A stretch of 64,000 nt of DNA from Dehalococcoidia bacterium (GTDB taxonomy: Bacteria > Chloroflexota > Dehalococcoidia > SZUA-161). Positions 1 through 10,404 of this stretch are shown in pieces. The stretch lies in NCBI GenBank assembly GCA_014874385.1, contig JACWAE010000048.1, positions 24,327 through 88,326 of the forward strand. Direction: 5' to 3'. The translations under genes and the position numbers were made by a program. Position 1 is the first letter of the stretch, and every line of letters starts with the position of its first letter. The notes below the pieces were generated by a model. It saw only the letters and a program-made list of their open reading frames with translations, was not told the DNA's origin and ran no database searches.

Positions 1-10
1 GTAATCATCG

Positions 11-433
11 TTACATCTGCACTGCCTCCGCTATCTCGGCGGCGTGCTCAGACATAAATTCCTTTTCTGCTGTCCAGAGTTTCTTAGACCATATCTGAAG
101 GTGGCTGTATGCCCCGACCACAATCGCCTCATCGTTGAGCTCAGCATACTGGCGTAGAGTTAATGGTATAATCACTCTCCCCTGACGGTCTGGCTCGAGA
201 TCAAAGGCGCCGGAGAAAGTAAATCGAGAGATTCTCCTCGGGTTGAGCTGAGTCAAAGGCAAAGCAGCGAGCTTTTCCGCCACCTTTGACCACTCCACCT
301 CCGTATAAGCGATGAGGCACTTATCGAACCCGCGGGAAAGCACCAAGCCCCCACGGAATACCTCTCTGAACCGCACCGGGATGGCTAACCTTCCCTTATG
401 GTCAATCTTTAGCTCATATTCACCGAGTAACAT
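11..433 (-). CDS. mraZ: Transcriptional regulator MraZ
   Basis: MraZ is a DNA-binding regulator of the division and cell wall (dcw) cluster with two AbrB-like swapped-hairpin halves. The 140 aa product has the usual length and shows both halves: an N-terminal LLGEYELKIDHKGRLAIP-type segment and a second GAFDLEPDRQGRVIIPLTLR segment at about residues 75-95. ATG is the start. It is directly preceded by the repeated MraZ boxes described separately, which is how the family autoregulates. The dcw genes that normally follow would lie beyond the left edge of the window, so the rest of the operon is not visible. Identification is confident. Confidence 0.95.
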   Translation of the reverse strand: MLLGEYELKIDHKGRLAIPVRFREVFRGGLVLSRGFDKCLIAYTEVEWSKVAEKLAALPLTQLNPRRISRFTFSGAFDLEPDRQGRVIIPLTLRQYAELNDEAIVVGAYSHLQIWSKKLWTAEKEFMSEHAAEIAEAVQM

Positions 434-470
434 CCACTTTTACCCACTTTTAGCCACTTTGCACCACTTT
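434..470 (-). promoter_or_regulatory. MraZ box: four 10-bp-spaced repeats
   Basis: Four copies of AAAGTGG (minus strand) lie at 434-440, 444-450, 454-460 and 464-470, exactly 10 bp apart, and the first abuts the mraZ ATG. MraZ is known to bind tandem GTGG(G)-type repeats spaced by about one helical turn upstream of its own gene. Because the repeats run right up to the start codon they also occupy the place of the ribosome binding site, so bound protein, or a mutation here, would affect both transcription and translation. Confidence 0.85.
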
Positions 471-495
471 TAGCATATCTTCATTACCTTGTCAA
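467..495 (-). promoter_or_regulatory. Probable mraZ promoter
   Basis: On the minus strand a perfect TTGACA (+ strand 490-495) is followed after 17 bp by TAAAAG (467-472), preceded by TG as in an extended -10. The predicted start lies inside the MraZ repeats, consistent with direct autorepression. The -10 is a weak match, so the assignment is tentative. Confidence 0.5.
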
Positions 496-634
496 TAGAT
501 TTCCGGGGGCTTTTCTCAAATTAGACATCTTTATGGACAAGGTATTGACCCGGATTTCCCTTATCAAAACAGGGGCTTAGGTAGAGTTGCTATGGTAAAA
601 TAGCTTCAAAAGAGAAGCGGGCTGGAGGAACCCA

Positions 635-715
635 ATGGGTGAGAAGGCTCATGAAGCGGTGAAGCTTCAATTCGACAGGCGGCTGAGACCGATAGTTCAA
701 CCGGCTGCCCCTTAG
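635..715 (+). pseudogene. IS1380-like transposase, N-terminal remnant
   Basis: ATG at 635 follows a clear Shine-Dalgarno (GGAGGA, 624-629) and encodes 26 codons. They begin MGEKAHEAVKLQFDRRLR and then run into unrelated residues and a TAG at 713. The first 18 residues resemble, from memory, the start of IS1380-family transposases, where the segment KLQFDRRLR precedes the conserved LEFHG...SDAG stretch. That conserved stretch is missing here. No catalytic DDE region follows, so this is a truncated relic with its translation start preserved. The family call rests on one short motif. Confidence 0.5.
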
Positions 716-774
716 GTACGACTGCTCATTATGCTCAAGGCGATTTGCCTACATCCCTAACCGCTTCGAACATG

Positions 775-804
775 TGCCTAGAAATCCTTAAACTTTTCTA
801 GGCA
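775..804. terminator. Hairpin in the mraZ-atp spacer
   Basis: A 10 bp perfect inverted repeat, TGCCTAGAAA (775-784) and TTTCTAGGCA (795-804), with a 10 nt loop. It lies 60 bp after the transposase remnant and may be its old terminator or part of an element end. No long U-run follows on either strand, so a terminator role is unproven. Confidence 0.35.
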
Positions 805-926
805 TTATTGCCTACGCTAGAATAAGCCGATTAGCCGATGTATACTCCCTAGCTTTAGAGTACTATTTTCCAAGGCTTTCGAATTACTATGTCACTGTCC
901 AACAATGGCTACGAAAAACTTCTGAC

Positions 927-949
927 GCAAAATAAAAACTCCATTTTGC
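927..949. repeat. Inverted repeat upstream of the atp promoter
   Basis: GCAAAAT (927-933) and ATTTTGC (943-949) form a 7 bp inverted repeat with a 9 bp spacer, 58 bp before the atp -35 box. It could be an operator. It does not match the Rex consensus. The rest of 716-1000 shows nothing else recognisable. Confidence 0.3.
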
Positions 950-1006
950 AAAGATGGTTCAATCTGATAGCTGATACCTCTCCCGCTGAGTTCAGGTTTT
1001 CTCGAA

Positions 1007-1036
1007 TTGACCATCATCTCAGGTTTCTGTTATAAT
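1007..1036 (+). promoter_or_regulatory. ATP synthase operon promoter
   Basis: TTGACC (1007-1012), an 18 bp spacer and a perfect TATAAT (1031-1036). Transcription would begin near 1043, only about 12 nt before the likely atpZ ATG at 1055, so the first cistron would have a very short leader without an obvious Shine-Dalgarno. The TTG at 1007 is part of the -35 box and is unlikely to be a start codon. Confidence 0.7.
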
Positions 1037-1054
1037 CGCAAAAGTGTGCAATTT

Positions 1055-1288
1055 ATGGGTCAGAGATGGGCGGCGGTTATCAGGTTCGCCGGAATTGGAT
1101 GGTACATCGCCGCTTGTATATTTCTGGGTACGCTGGGAGGGCGCTGGGTAGGTCAGAAACTGGGTGGTAATGCCGGCGAAATTATCGGGACCATCGTTGG
1201 ACTGTTACTAGGATTGGTAGTAGCTTTTTTCGGAGTCTATCGCATGCTTAAACCCACCTTAACGGATAAAAAAGATGGGGGAAAATAG
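1055..1288 (+). CDS. atpZ: AtpZ/AtpI-family F0F1-associated membrane protein
   Basis: A 77 aa protein with two predicted membrane helices (about residues 9-28 and 38-60) joined by a short loop containing GGRWVGQKLGG, followed by a basic tail ending KKDGGK. This fits the AtpZ / ATPase-gene-1 family that heads many atp operons and is thought to help Mg2+ supply or c-ring assembly. The ATG at 1055 was chosen over the TTG at 1007 because the operon promoter occupies 1007-1036. It ends 3 bp before atpB. The family is identified by topology and position more than by sequence. Confidence 0.75.
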   Translation: MGQRWAAVIRFAGIGWYIAACIFLGTLGGRWVGQKLGGNAGEIIGTIVGLLLGLVVAFFGVYRMLKPTLTDKKDGGK

Positions 1289-1291
1289 CTA

Positions 1292-2546
<1,255 letters not shown>

Positions 2547-2657
2547 AATATTTCGCAAGTAAAGCGCCGTTACGCGAGGCGACGACCTATCATCTTCTAA
2601 ATGGAGGATTGGTAAGATAGACAACCGTTTCCTAAGACATATAAAGGGAGTTATACC

Positions 2658-3230
2658 ATGAGGTACCGTATAGGCCTTGCCGTTGCACTTATCGTGTTGA
2701 CACTGTTGCTCAGCAGCTGTAGCAGCACAGGGAACCTGGGAATAAACTGGCATGGCCTTCTCGCACAGTTTGTCAGCTTCGGGATACTGGTGGCGCTTCT
2801 CTTGTATGTAGCTTACAAGCCTATCACCAAGATGCTTGACGAGCGTTCCAATAAAATTAAAGAGAGCATTGAGCAGGCTGAGTTTGTCAAGCAACAGGTG
2901 GCGAAAACAGAGCAGATGGTGCAAGAGCAACTGACACAGGCACGCAAACAAGGACAGGACCTGATAGCGCAGGCGACACAGATAGGCGAGCGGCTCAGAG
3001 AAGAAGCACGTCAGCAGGCAAGGCAGGACGCCGAGGCGATCGTTGCCAGGGCACAGACCGAAATCCGGGCCGAAAGAGAAGAGATTGTCGATAAACTGCG
3101 CGGGGAGTTCGTTGATATAGCAATCCAGGCTGCTGAGAAGGTAATCAATAAGGCCTTAGATAAAGAAACCCACAGGCAGATTATCCAGCAGACTCTGGAA
3201 GAGAGCACCAAGCTGAAGAAGGGGGCCTAG
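2658..3230 (+). CDS. atpF: ATP synthase F0 subunit b (lipoprotein-type)
   Basis: The b subunit is the peripheral stalk: one membrane helix followed by a long charged coiled coil (here about residues 55-175, rich in E, Q, K and R). This copy begins with a second, separate hydrophobic stretch ending in a lipobox, LLLSSC, with Cys21 as the predicted lipidated residue. The normal membrane helix follows at about 34-52. It would therefore be exported at its N-terminus and anchored by lipid as well as by the helix. ATG follows a GGGAG ribosome site; the stop overlaps the atpH start by one base. Confidence 0.92.
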   Translation: MRYRIGLAVALIVLTLLLSSCSSTGNLGINWHGLLAQFVSFGILVALLLYVAYKPITKMLDERSNKIKESIEQAEFVKQQVAKTEQMVQEQLTQARKQGQDLIAQATQIGERLREEARQQARQDAEAIVARAQTEIRAEREEIVDKLRGEFVDIAIQAAEKVINKALDKETHRQIIQQTLEESTKLKKGA

Positions 3231-3769
3231 TGGCTAGAGCCGGCTCTGCTAAGCGATATGCACAGGCAGTGTTCCAACTCGCTCGAGAGAAGAACGAGGT
3301 AGAGAGATGGCGCTTCGAGTTGAGGACTATCGCTGAAACATTAAGCGACCCTCAGCTTCGGGCGATCCTGGAAGACCCTAAAGTTCACCTGACCGAGAAG
3401 GAAAAGCTGGTCAGTAAGTGCCTGCCCGATATCAGGCAGCTTGCGCTGAACTTCAGCTATATTCTGGTAGCAAAACAAATGCTGGGCATACTGAAACAGA
3501 TAGTATCAGAATACGAACGCATGGCAGATGCTTATCAGGGTCTGGAACATGCCAAGGTGATTACTGCCGTGCCCCTAGATGAACAAGACCGAGAAAAGCT
3601 GTCCGGGCGCCTGGCGACGCTTACGGGGAAAAAGATATTGCTCGAGACGGAGGTCGATCCCGCTATCATAGGTGGTTTTGTCGCCCGTATCGGAGACCAA
3701 CTCATAGACGGCAGCTCAAGGGCAAAACTCGAGGCTCTCAAGAGAAGGTTAATCCAGACAGCGCTATAA
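3230..3769 (+). CDS. atpH: ATP synthase F1 subunit delta
   Basis: Delta caps the alpha3-beta3 head and joins it to the b stalk. The 179 aa product has the N-terminal helical bundle (KRYAQAVFQLAREKNEVERW) and the C-terminal signature IGGFVARIGDQLIDGSSRAKL at about 147-167, matching family length. The GTG start overlaps the atpF stop (TAGTG), so translation is probably coupled. A gap of 81 bp with an AAAGGAG ribosome site follows before atpA. Confidence 0.96.
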   Translation: MARAGSAKRYAQAVFQLAREKNEVERWRFELRTIAETLSDPQLRAILEDPKVHLTEKEKLVSKCLPDIRQLALNFSYILVAKQMLGILKQIVSEYERMADAYQGLEHAKVITAVPLDEQDREKLSGRLATLTGKKILLETEVDPAIIGGFVARIGDQLIDGSSRAKLEALKRRLIQTAL

Positions 3770-3850
3770 TTATACCAATGAAACCCAATCGGGTTCGGGC
3801 ACTCTAAGGGCCGAAGAACTCGTTAAAACAAGGGAAAAGGAGTTGGACAG

Positions 3851-5359
3851 ATGGCTCGAGCTCAAGACATAGCTTCAGTTATCAGGCAGCAGATAGAGCA
3901 GTTCGGGACTACAGTCACCGCCGTTAATGTAGGCACCGTAGTCGAGGTCGGCGATGGCATTGCCCGCATTCACGGGCTCTCCGGAGTCAAATACAACGAA
4001 CTACTCGAGTTCCCCAACGGCGTAATAGGTCTGGCGCTGAACCTTGAGGAAGACAGCGTCGGTGCCATCGTCCTGGGCGGATATTCTGACATCAAAGAGG
4101 GGGATGAGGTTAAATGCACCGGCCGAATAGTAGAGGTGCCGGTGGGCGAGGAACTTATCGGGAGAGTAGTAAACGCGCTGGGACAGCCCGTCGACGGCAA
4201 GGGTCCCATCAATTACACCAAGACCCTCCCCGTGGAACGAATCGCTCCCAACGTGGTTACACGTATGTCGGTGGACACTCCTGTGCAAACAGGCATTAAG
4301 GCTATCGATAGCATTATCCCCATCGGCAGAGGACAGAGAGAGCTTATCATCGGTGACCGCTCAACCGGGAAAACCGCCATCGCCATAGACACGATTATAA
4401 ACCAAAAAGGCGGCGACCTTATCTGCATATATGTAGCCGTCGGGCAGAAATCATCCAAGGTAGCCCAGTTAGTGGCCACCTTAGAGAGCTATGGTGCCAT
4501 GGAGCACACCATCATAGTTTCAGCGAACGCCTCAGACTCCGCAGCCCTGCAATATCTGGCGCCTTATGCCGGCTGCGCCATGGGCGAGTACTTTATGGAA
4601 AAAGGGCGCGATGCCCTGATTATCTACGACGACCTTTCCAAACACGCCTGGGCTTATAGGCAAATATCGCTGCTCCTGCGCCGTCCTGCAGGTAGAGAAG
4701 CATATCCGGGAGATGTCTTTTACCTCCATTCACGCCTTCTGGAGAGAGCGGCAAAATATGATAAGGAACATGGAGGCGGTTCCCTGACCGCCCTACCCAT
4801 CATTGAGACCCAGGCTGCCGATTTCTCAGCCTACATCCCAACTAACGTCATCTCCATCACCGACGGACAGATATATCTGGAAACCGACCTGTTCAACGCT
4901 GGAATCAGGCCCGCTATGAACGTCGGCCTCTCGGTATCACGTGTTGGCGGTTCCGCACAGACCAAGGCCATGAAAAAGGTGGCAGGCAGGCTGCGCATTG
5001 AACTCGCCCAGTTCCGAGAGATGGCAACTTTTGCCCAGTTCGGCACCTCCGATCTAGACAAGACGACCAGAGCCCAGCTCGACCGTGGTCAAAGAATCAC
5101 TGAGGTGCTGAAGCAACCCCAATATGTGCCCATGCCACTTGAGAAACAGATTATGATTCTTTACGCCGTGACCAACGGATACCTTGATAATACCCCTGTA
5201 GACAAAATAAGCCCCTTCGAGGAAGCCTTCCACCGCTTCATGGAGGCCAATCACCCTGATGTGGGCAAAACTATAGCTGCGGAAAAAGCGCTGAGCGATA
5301 AAACCGAGGAGGCACTTAAGAACGCCATCACCCAGTTCATGCAAACTGCGTCCTTTTAA
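3851..5359 (+). CDS. atpA: ATP synthase F1 subunit alpha
   Basis: Non-catalytic nucleotide-binding subunit, 502 aa. The P-loop GDRSTGKT lies at about 168-175. The motif [17 protein letters not shown] near residue 357 supplies the arginine that reaches into the catalytic site of beta. All three F1-alpha domains are present and no truncation is visible. It starts at ATG after GGAG and is followed 16 bp later by atpG. Confidence 0.98.
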   Translation: MARAQDIASVIRQQIEQFGTTVTAVNVGTVVEVGDGIARIHGLSGVKYNELLEFPNGVIGLALNLEEDSVGAIVLGGYSDIKEGDEVKCTGRIVEVPVGEELIGRVVNALGQPVDGKGPINYTKTLPVERIAPNVVTRMSVDTPVQTGIKAIDSIIPIGRGQRELIIGDRSTGKTAIAIDTIINQKGGDLICIYVAVGQKSSKVAQLVATLESYGAMEHTIIVSANASDSAALQYLAPYAGCAMGEYFMEKGRDALIIYDDLSKHAWAYRQISLLLRRPAGREAYPGDVFYLHSRLLERAAKYDKEHGGGSLTALPIIETQAADFSAYIPTNVISITDGQIYLETDLFNAGIRPAMNVGLSVSRVGGSAQTKAMKKVAGRLRIELAQFREMATFAQFGTSDLDKTTRAQLDRGQRITEVLKQPQYVPMPLEKQIMILYAVTNGYLDNTPVDKISPFEEAFHRFMEANHPDVGKTIAAEKALSDKTEEALKNAITQFMQTASF

Positions 5360-5375
5360 ATTGGAAGATTGAAAA

Positions 5376-6233
5376 ATGATCCCTATACGAATAATCCGCC
5401 GCCGTATCCGCTCCATCAAGAGCACAGCTAAAATTACCAAGGCTATGGAGATGATAGCCGCCTCCAAAATGAGGCAGGCACAGCTCCGCGTTCTTGCAGC
5501 ACGTCCCTATTCAGAGAAGATGGGCGAGGTGCTGTCTAACCTTGCCGCCCAACCAAGAGCAGAAGCTGAAAGTCACCCTCTCCTTCAGCACAGAGAAGTG
5601 AAACAACTAACAGTGATCCACGTCACCGCTGACAGAGGCCTCTGTGGAGGGCTTAATGCCAACATGAACCGGAGAACAAGCTCCTTCATCCTGGAGCAGA
5701 AGGTGCCTCTCAACCTCGTCACCGTAGGACGCAAGGGCAGAGACTTTATGTCAAGATACGGTCGGGATATACATGCCGAGTTTACCCAACTCGGCGACAA
5801 GCCCTCTCTGGTAGACACCACGTCTATCTCCCGCGTGGTCATCGATGACTACACCAACAAGCTCACCGACGAGATCTATCTGGGTTATACCCAATTCATC
5901 AGCACCGTCATCCAGAGACCGGTGCTCTGGAAGCTTTTGCCAATCGAGCCAACTAAGTTCGAACGCACAGAGAACATAGATTATATCTACGAGCCCTCGC
6001 CGGCAGTGGTTCTGGGAGAACTCCTGCCACGCTACGTAGAGATGCAAATTTACCACGCTATACTGGAGTCCATAGCCAGCGAACAATCAGCCAGGATGGT
6101 AGCTATGCGTAACGCTACCGATAACGCCAATGAAATGATCGATGACCTCACTTTAACCTATAATAAGGCGCGCCAGGAGTTAATTACTAAGGAACTCTTA
6201 GACATCGCCGGTGGGGTAGTGACATCAACATAA
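5376..6233 (+). CDS. atpG: ATP synthase F1 subunit gamma
   Basis: The rotor shaft, 285 aa. The N-terminal helix IRRRIRSIKSTAKITKAMEM and the C-terminal helix MVAMRNATDNANEMIDDL form the coiled-coil axle, the two best-conserved parts of the family, and both are intact. ATG start; 21 bp separate it from atpD. Confidence 0.97.
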   Translation: MIPIRIIRRRIRSIKSTAKITKAMEMIAASKMRQAQLRVLAARPYSEKMGEVLSNLAAQPRAEAESHPLLQHREVKQLTVIHVTADRGLCGGLNANMNRRTSSFILEQKVPLNLVTVGRKGRDFMSRYGRDIHAEFTQLGDKPSLVDTTSISRVVIDDYTNKLTDEIYLGYTQFISTVIQRPVLWKLLPIEPTKFERTENIDYIYEPSPAVVLGELLPRYVEMQIYHAILESIASEQSARMVAMRNATDNANEMIDDLTLTYNKARQELITKELLDIAGGVVTST

Positions 6234-7640
<1,407 letters not shown>

Positions 7641-7653
7641 GATAGCCGGGATA

Positions 7654-8079
7654 ATGGTTAAAACAAGGCTTGAGATCATAACCGCAGAACGGGTAGTGTA
7701 TTCCGAGGATGTCGATATTGTAGTAGCGCCGGGCATCGAGGGTGAACTGGGTGTGCTACCCCACCACGCTCCCCTGATGACAATGATCCAACCGGGAGAG
7801 CTGAGGGTCAGGAGGGATAACGTCGAAGAGTCGATGTTCGTAAGCGGCGGTTTCCTCGAGGTGCGAGGAGACAAGGTGGTGGTACTTGCTAACGTTGCCG
7901 AACGGGCCGATGAGATAGATGTCGCCCGCGCTGAGGCAGCCAAGCACCGCGCCGAGGAGAGAATGGCCCAGCCTCCTGCCCAGATAGACCATGCTCGTGC
8001 CGAGGCAGCGTTGCGCCGCTCAATGATGCGACTCAAGGTGGCAGAAAAGAGTAGAAAACGGAGGCAGCGGCCAGTCTAA
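7654..8079 (+). CDS. atpC: ATP synthase F1 subunit epsilon
   Basis: Epsilon couples gamma to the c ring and inhibits hydrolysis. The 141 aa product has the N-terminal beta sandwich ([31 protein letters not shown]) and a C-terminal helical hairpin rich in A, E and R. The tail ends in a very basic stretch (KSRKRRQR). It is the last gene of the operon and its stop overlaps the convergent rex stop by 4 bp, leaving no room for a separate terminator. Confidence 0.96.
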   Translation: MVKTRLEIITAERVVYSEDVDIVVAPGIEGELGVLPHHAPLMTMIQPGELRVRRDNVEESMFVSGGFLEVRGDKVVVLANVAERADEIDVARAEAAKHRAEERMAQPPAQIDHARAEAALRRSMMRLKVAEKSRKRRQRPV

Positions 8080-8783
8080 CCCTTTAGCCCACCCTCGGTG
8101 TCATACGAATCTCTGCTCAAATAGAAAGTCATGCTTTGTAACGCCAGAACCGGGTCTATCCCCTGTAATCGTACCCCTCGGGGCACCTTGACGCAGATTG
8201 GCGCATAATTAATAATAGCTCTAATCCCGCTTTTTACCAGCTTATCAATAACCACCTGGGCATCAGATGAGGGCACCGCAACAATAGCTATATCAACCTT
8301 CTTGTCCTTAAGCGAAGTCTCAAGGTCTGCGATATCCTCAACCAGCACTCCGCTGACTATTTTGCCGATCAAATTTGGATCACTTTCGAAGGCAGCAACT
8401 ATCTTGAAACCCTCCGGCGCAAAACCCTTGTAGTCCAATATAGCCCGCCCTAACCGGCCCACGCCGATAAGCGCCATTGACCATTTTTTTCCCAGTCCCA
8501 GTATCTGCTGCAGTTCACTGCGCAGTCGGCTCACATTGTATCCCCTGCCCTGTCTGCCGAACTTCCCGAAAAAGGACAAGTCTTTCCTAATCTGAGCTGG
8601 TGTCATGCGCAGTCTGGCCCCCAAGCCCTTTGAACTGATAAACTCTACACCCTCGGACTTCAAAAGAGCCAGCGCACGCAGATACATCGGCAGCCGCGAG
8701 ATAACTACTTCTGGAATCTGTCTCTGCACGGCCCTCTCCTCATATGTCCGGTTATCACTACTTGACTCCAACATGTACGGCAA
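8076..8783 (-). CDS. rex: Redox-sensing transcriptional repressor Rex
   Basis: Rex senses the NADH/NAD+ ratio and represses respiratory and fermentative genes when NADH is low. The 235 aa product has the N-terminal winged helix ([49 protein letters not shown]) and the Rossmann fold [12 protein letters not shown] at about residues 98-109. It follows ubiE with a 26 bp overlap, so either the ATG at 8783 or the internal ATG at 8774 is the start. It converges on atpC with a 4 bp overlap. Confidence 0.96.
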   Translation of the reverse strand: MPYMLESSSDNRTYEERAVQRQIPEVVISRLPMYLRALALLKSEGVEFISSKGLGARLRMTPAQIRKDLSFFGKFGRQGRGYNVSRLRSELQQILGLGKKWSMALIGVGRLGRAILDYKGFAPEGFKIVAAFESDPNLIGKIVSGVLVEDIADLETSLKDKKVDIAIVAVPSSDAQVVIDKLVKSGIRAIINYAPICVKVPRGVRLQGIDPVLALQSMTFYLSRDSYDTEGGLKG

Positions 8784-9465
8784 TTGTCCCCAGGTTTAGG
8801 CTTCTATGGTCAACCTGGCGGAACCCGACCTCCTCCATAATTTTCTGAAACTCAATTACGCTCAGAAAGCAGCCGACTGAGTCCGGGAGATAACGATAAG
8901 CCTTACCATCACCACTTAACCAGCGACCCAAAACAGGGACTATTTTATATAGATAGAATTGATAAAAAGCGCCGATAATGCCAGATGCTGGCCTCACCAG
9001 CTCCAGACAGACGACTCTGCCCCCGGGTTTGACTACCCGACGCAATTCTGCGAGGAAAAGATTGATATCGGCCACGTTGCGCAGGGCGAATCCGTTCAGA
9101 GCACAGTCAAAGCTATTATCGCTAAAGGGCAAAGCTAAGGCATCCCCCATAATAAAATCAACCCTCTTCTCCATTCCCTTCTTCTCCGTCTTCACCTGGC
9201 CCCGTCTCATCATTTCCTGGCACAAATCCAACCCCACCACCGAATCAGTATACCTGGCAAGCTCCAGAGCCATATCGCCGGTTCCAGTAGCCACATCAAG
9301 CACCCGTCCCCGCGCCGGTCGTGCCAGCTTCACTGCAACCCGGCGCCACCGACTATCCTGCCCCCAGCTCATTAAGCAATTAATGAGGTCATAGTAAGGA
9401 GCGATCCTGGCAAACATCTCTCGGATCGCTCTCTCTTTGAACTTATTACTATCCTGCCTGTCCAT
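8758..9465 (-). CDS. ubiE: Demethylmenaquinone/ubiquinone methyltransferase
   Basis: SAM-dependent C-methyltransferase of the UbiE/MenG family, 235 aa. Motif I (VLDVATGTGDMALELA, about 54-69), the signature FARIAPYYDLINCLMSWGQDSRWRR near the N-terminus, and ALRNVADINLFLAELRRVVKPGGR are characteristic. In an anaerobe the expected product is menaquinone (MenG role). It starts directly after the gmk stop and overlaps rex at its 3' end. No other quinone genes are visible in the window, so the exact substrate is inferred. Confidence 0.88.
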   Translation of the reverse strand: MDRQDSNKFKERAIREMFARIAPYYDLINCLMSWGQDSRWRRVAVKLARPARGRVLDVATGTGDMALELARYTDSVVGLDLCQEMMRRGQVKTEKKGMEKRVDFIMGDALALPFSDNSFDCALNGFALRNVADINLFLAELRRVVKPGGRVVCLELVRPASGIIGAFYQFYLYKIVPVLGRWLSGDGKAYRYLPDSVGCFLSVIEFQKIMEEVGFRQVDHRSLNLGTIAVHVGVK

Positions 9466-10095
9466 TTATTGCGCTGTTCCGGAATCACTCCTGATTTCGA
9501 TCGCCCTCGGTCTTACCCGGCATTTCTCGGCAGTAATGATGGACTCGATTTGAGAAATAGCCTGCTCAATCCCACCCTTGTGATTGACCACTACGTAATC
9601 AAACATAGAAATGCTGTTCATTTCCTTTTCGGCAGCCTTCATCCTTACTTCCAAATCAATACTGGATTCAGTCTTGCGCTGTTTGAGTCTCTTTTCCAAA
9701 TCCTCCCTCGATGGCGGCACCAGGAAAATGAACACAGCCTGTGGAATAGTCTTCTTAATAGTAGCTGCCCCCTGAATATCCACCTTAACAATCACATCCC
9801 TTCCCTTGTCCATAGCTTGCTGCAACTCGCTTTTGGGCACACCGTAGAGATTGCCATAGACATTAGCCCATTCCAGAAGCTCACCCTTTTCAATCATCTT
9901 TTCGAATTGGGCTTTGGAGACAAAGTGATAGTCAACCCCCTCGGTTTCTCTCTTACGCCGAGGCCGGGTTGTTGCCGTCACCGCGTAGTGCAGGGGATAG
10001 CCTCTCCTTTTAATTCCTTCCAGTACCGCATCCTTGCCCACCCCCGAGGGCCCGGACAGGACGATAAGCAGTGGACTTTCACTTGAACCTGTCAC
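9466..10095 (-). CDS. gmk: Guanylate kinase
   Basis: Converts GMP to GDP. The 209 aa product has the P-loop SGPSGVGKDAVLEG (about 14-27), the GMP-binding TATTRPRRKRETEGVDYHFVSK region and YGVPKSEL. The P-loop has GKD where most guanylate kinases have GKS/T-T, a small variation. It lies 19 bp downstream of the remA-like gene, a common bacterial pairing. Confidence 0.96.
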   Translation of the reverse strand: MTGSSESPLLIVLSGPSGVGKDAVLEGIKRRGYPLHYAVTATTRPRRKRETEGVDYHFVSKAQFEKMIEKGELLEWANVYGNLYGVPKSELQQAMDKGRDVIVKVDIQGAATIKKTIPQAVFIFLVPPSREDLEKRLKQRKTESSIDLEVRMKAAEKEMNSISMFDYVVVNHKGGIEQAISQIESIITAEKCRVRPRAIEIRSDSGTAQ

Positions 10096-10114
10096 TTATT
10101 CACCTGCTCCTTCT

Positions 10115-10381
10115 TCAATCCGGCTTAACTCCACCGCCTCTGCTTGCCGCCACTCTGCTGGCGATAGTCTCCGCATTAAGAGCGACAAGCACAATATGAC
10201 CGCTGTCCATGATTATGACTGCCTTTGTCTTTCGGCCACTGGTCAGGTCGATTAAAAGACTCTTGCCTTTACCCGCCTGTATCATGCGCTTTATCGGTGC
10301 CGAGCCCGGGGAAACAATGGCAAGGACTTTATCTATCGCTAATATATTGCCGAAACCCACATGAACCAATTCCGTGCTCAT
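10115..10381 (-). CDS. remA: RemA-like DUF370 protein
   Basis: An 88 aa protein of the RemA/DUF370 family, in Bacillus a DNA-binding activator of matrix genes, and often found next to gmk as here. The family features HVGFGNILAIDKVLAIVSPGSAPIKRMI and GRKTKAVIIMDSGHIVLVAL are present. The start is ATG at 10381, which has an AGGGAGAG ribosome site; an upstream ATG at 10408 lies inside aroA and lacks one. Function in this organism is unknown. Confidence 0.85.
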   Translation of the reverse strand: MSTELVHVGFGNILAIDKVLAIVSPGSAPIKRMIQAGKGKSLLIDLTSGRKTKAVIIMDSGHIVLVALNAETIASRVAASRGGGVKPD

Positions 10382-10404
10382 CACTCTCTCTCCCTGACCT
10401 AGAT

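Noticed and set aside
927..949. Rex-binding site before the atp operon
   Set aside because: The palindrome does not match TTGTGAA-N4-TTCACAA and the arms are AT runs.
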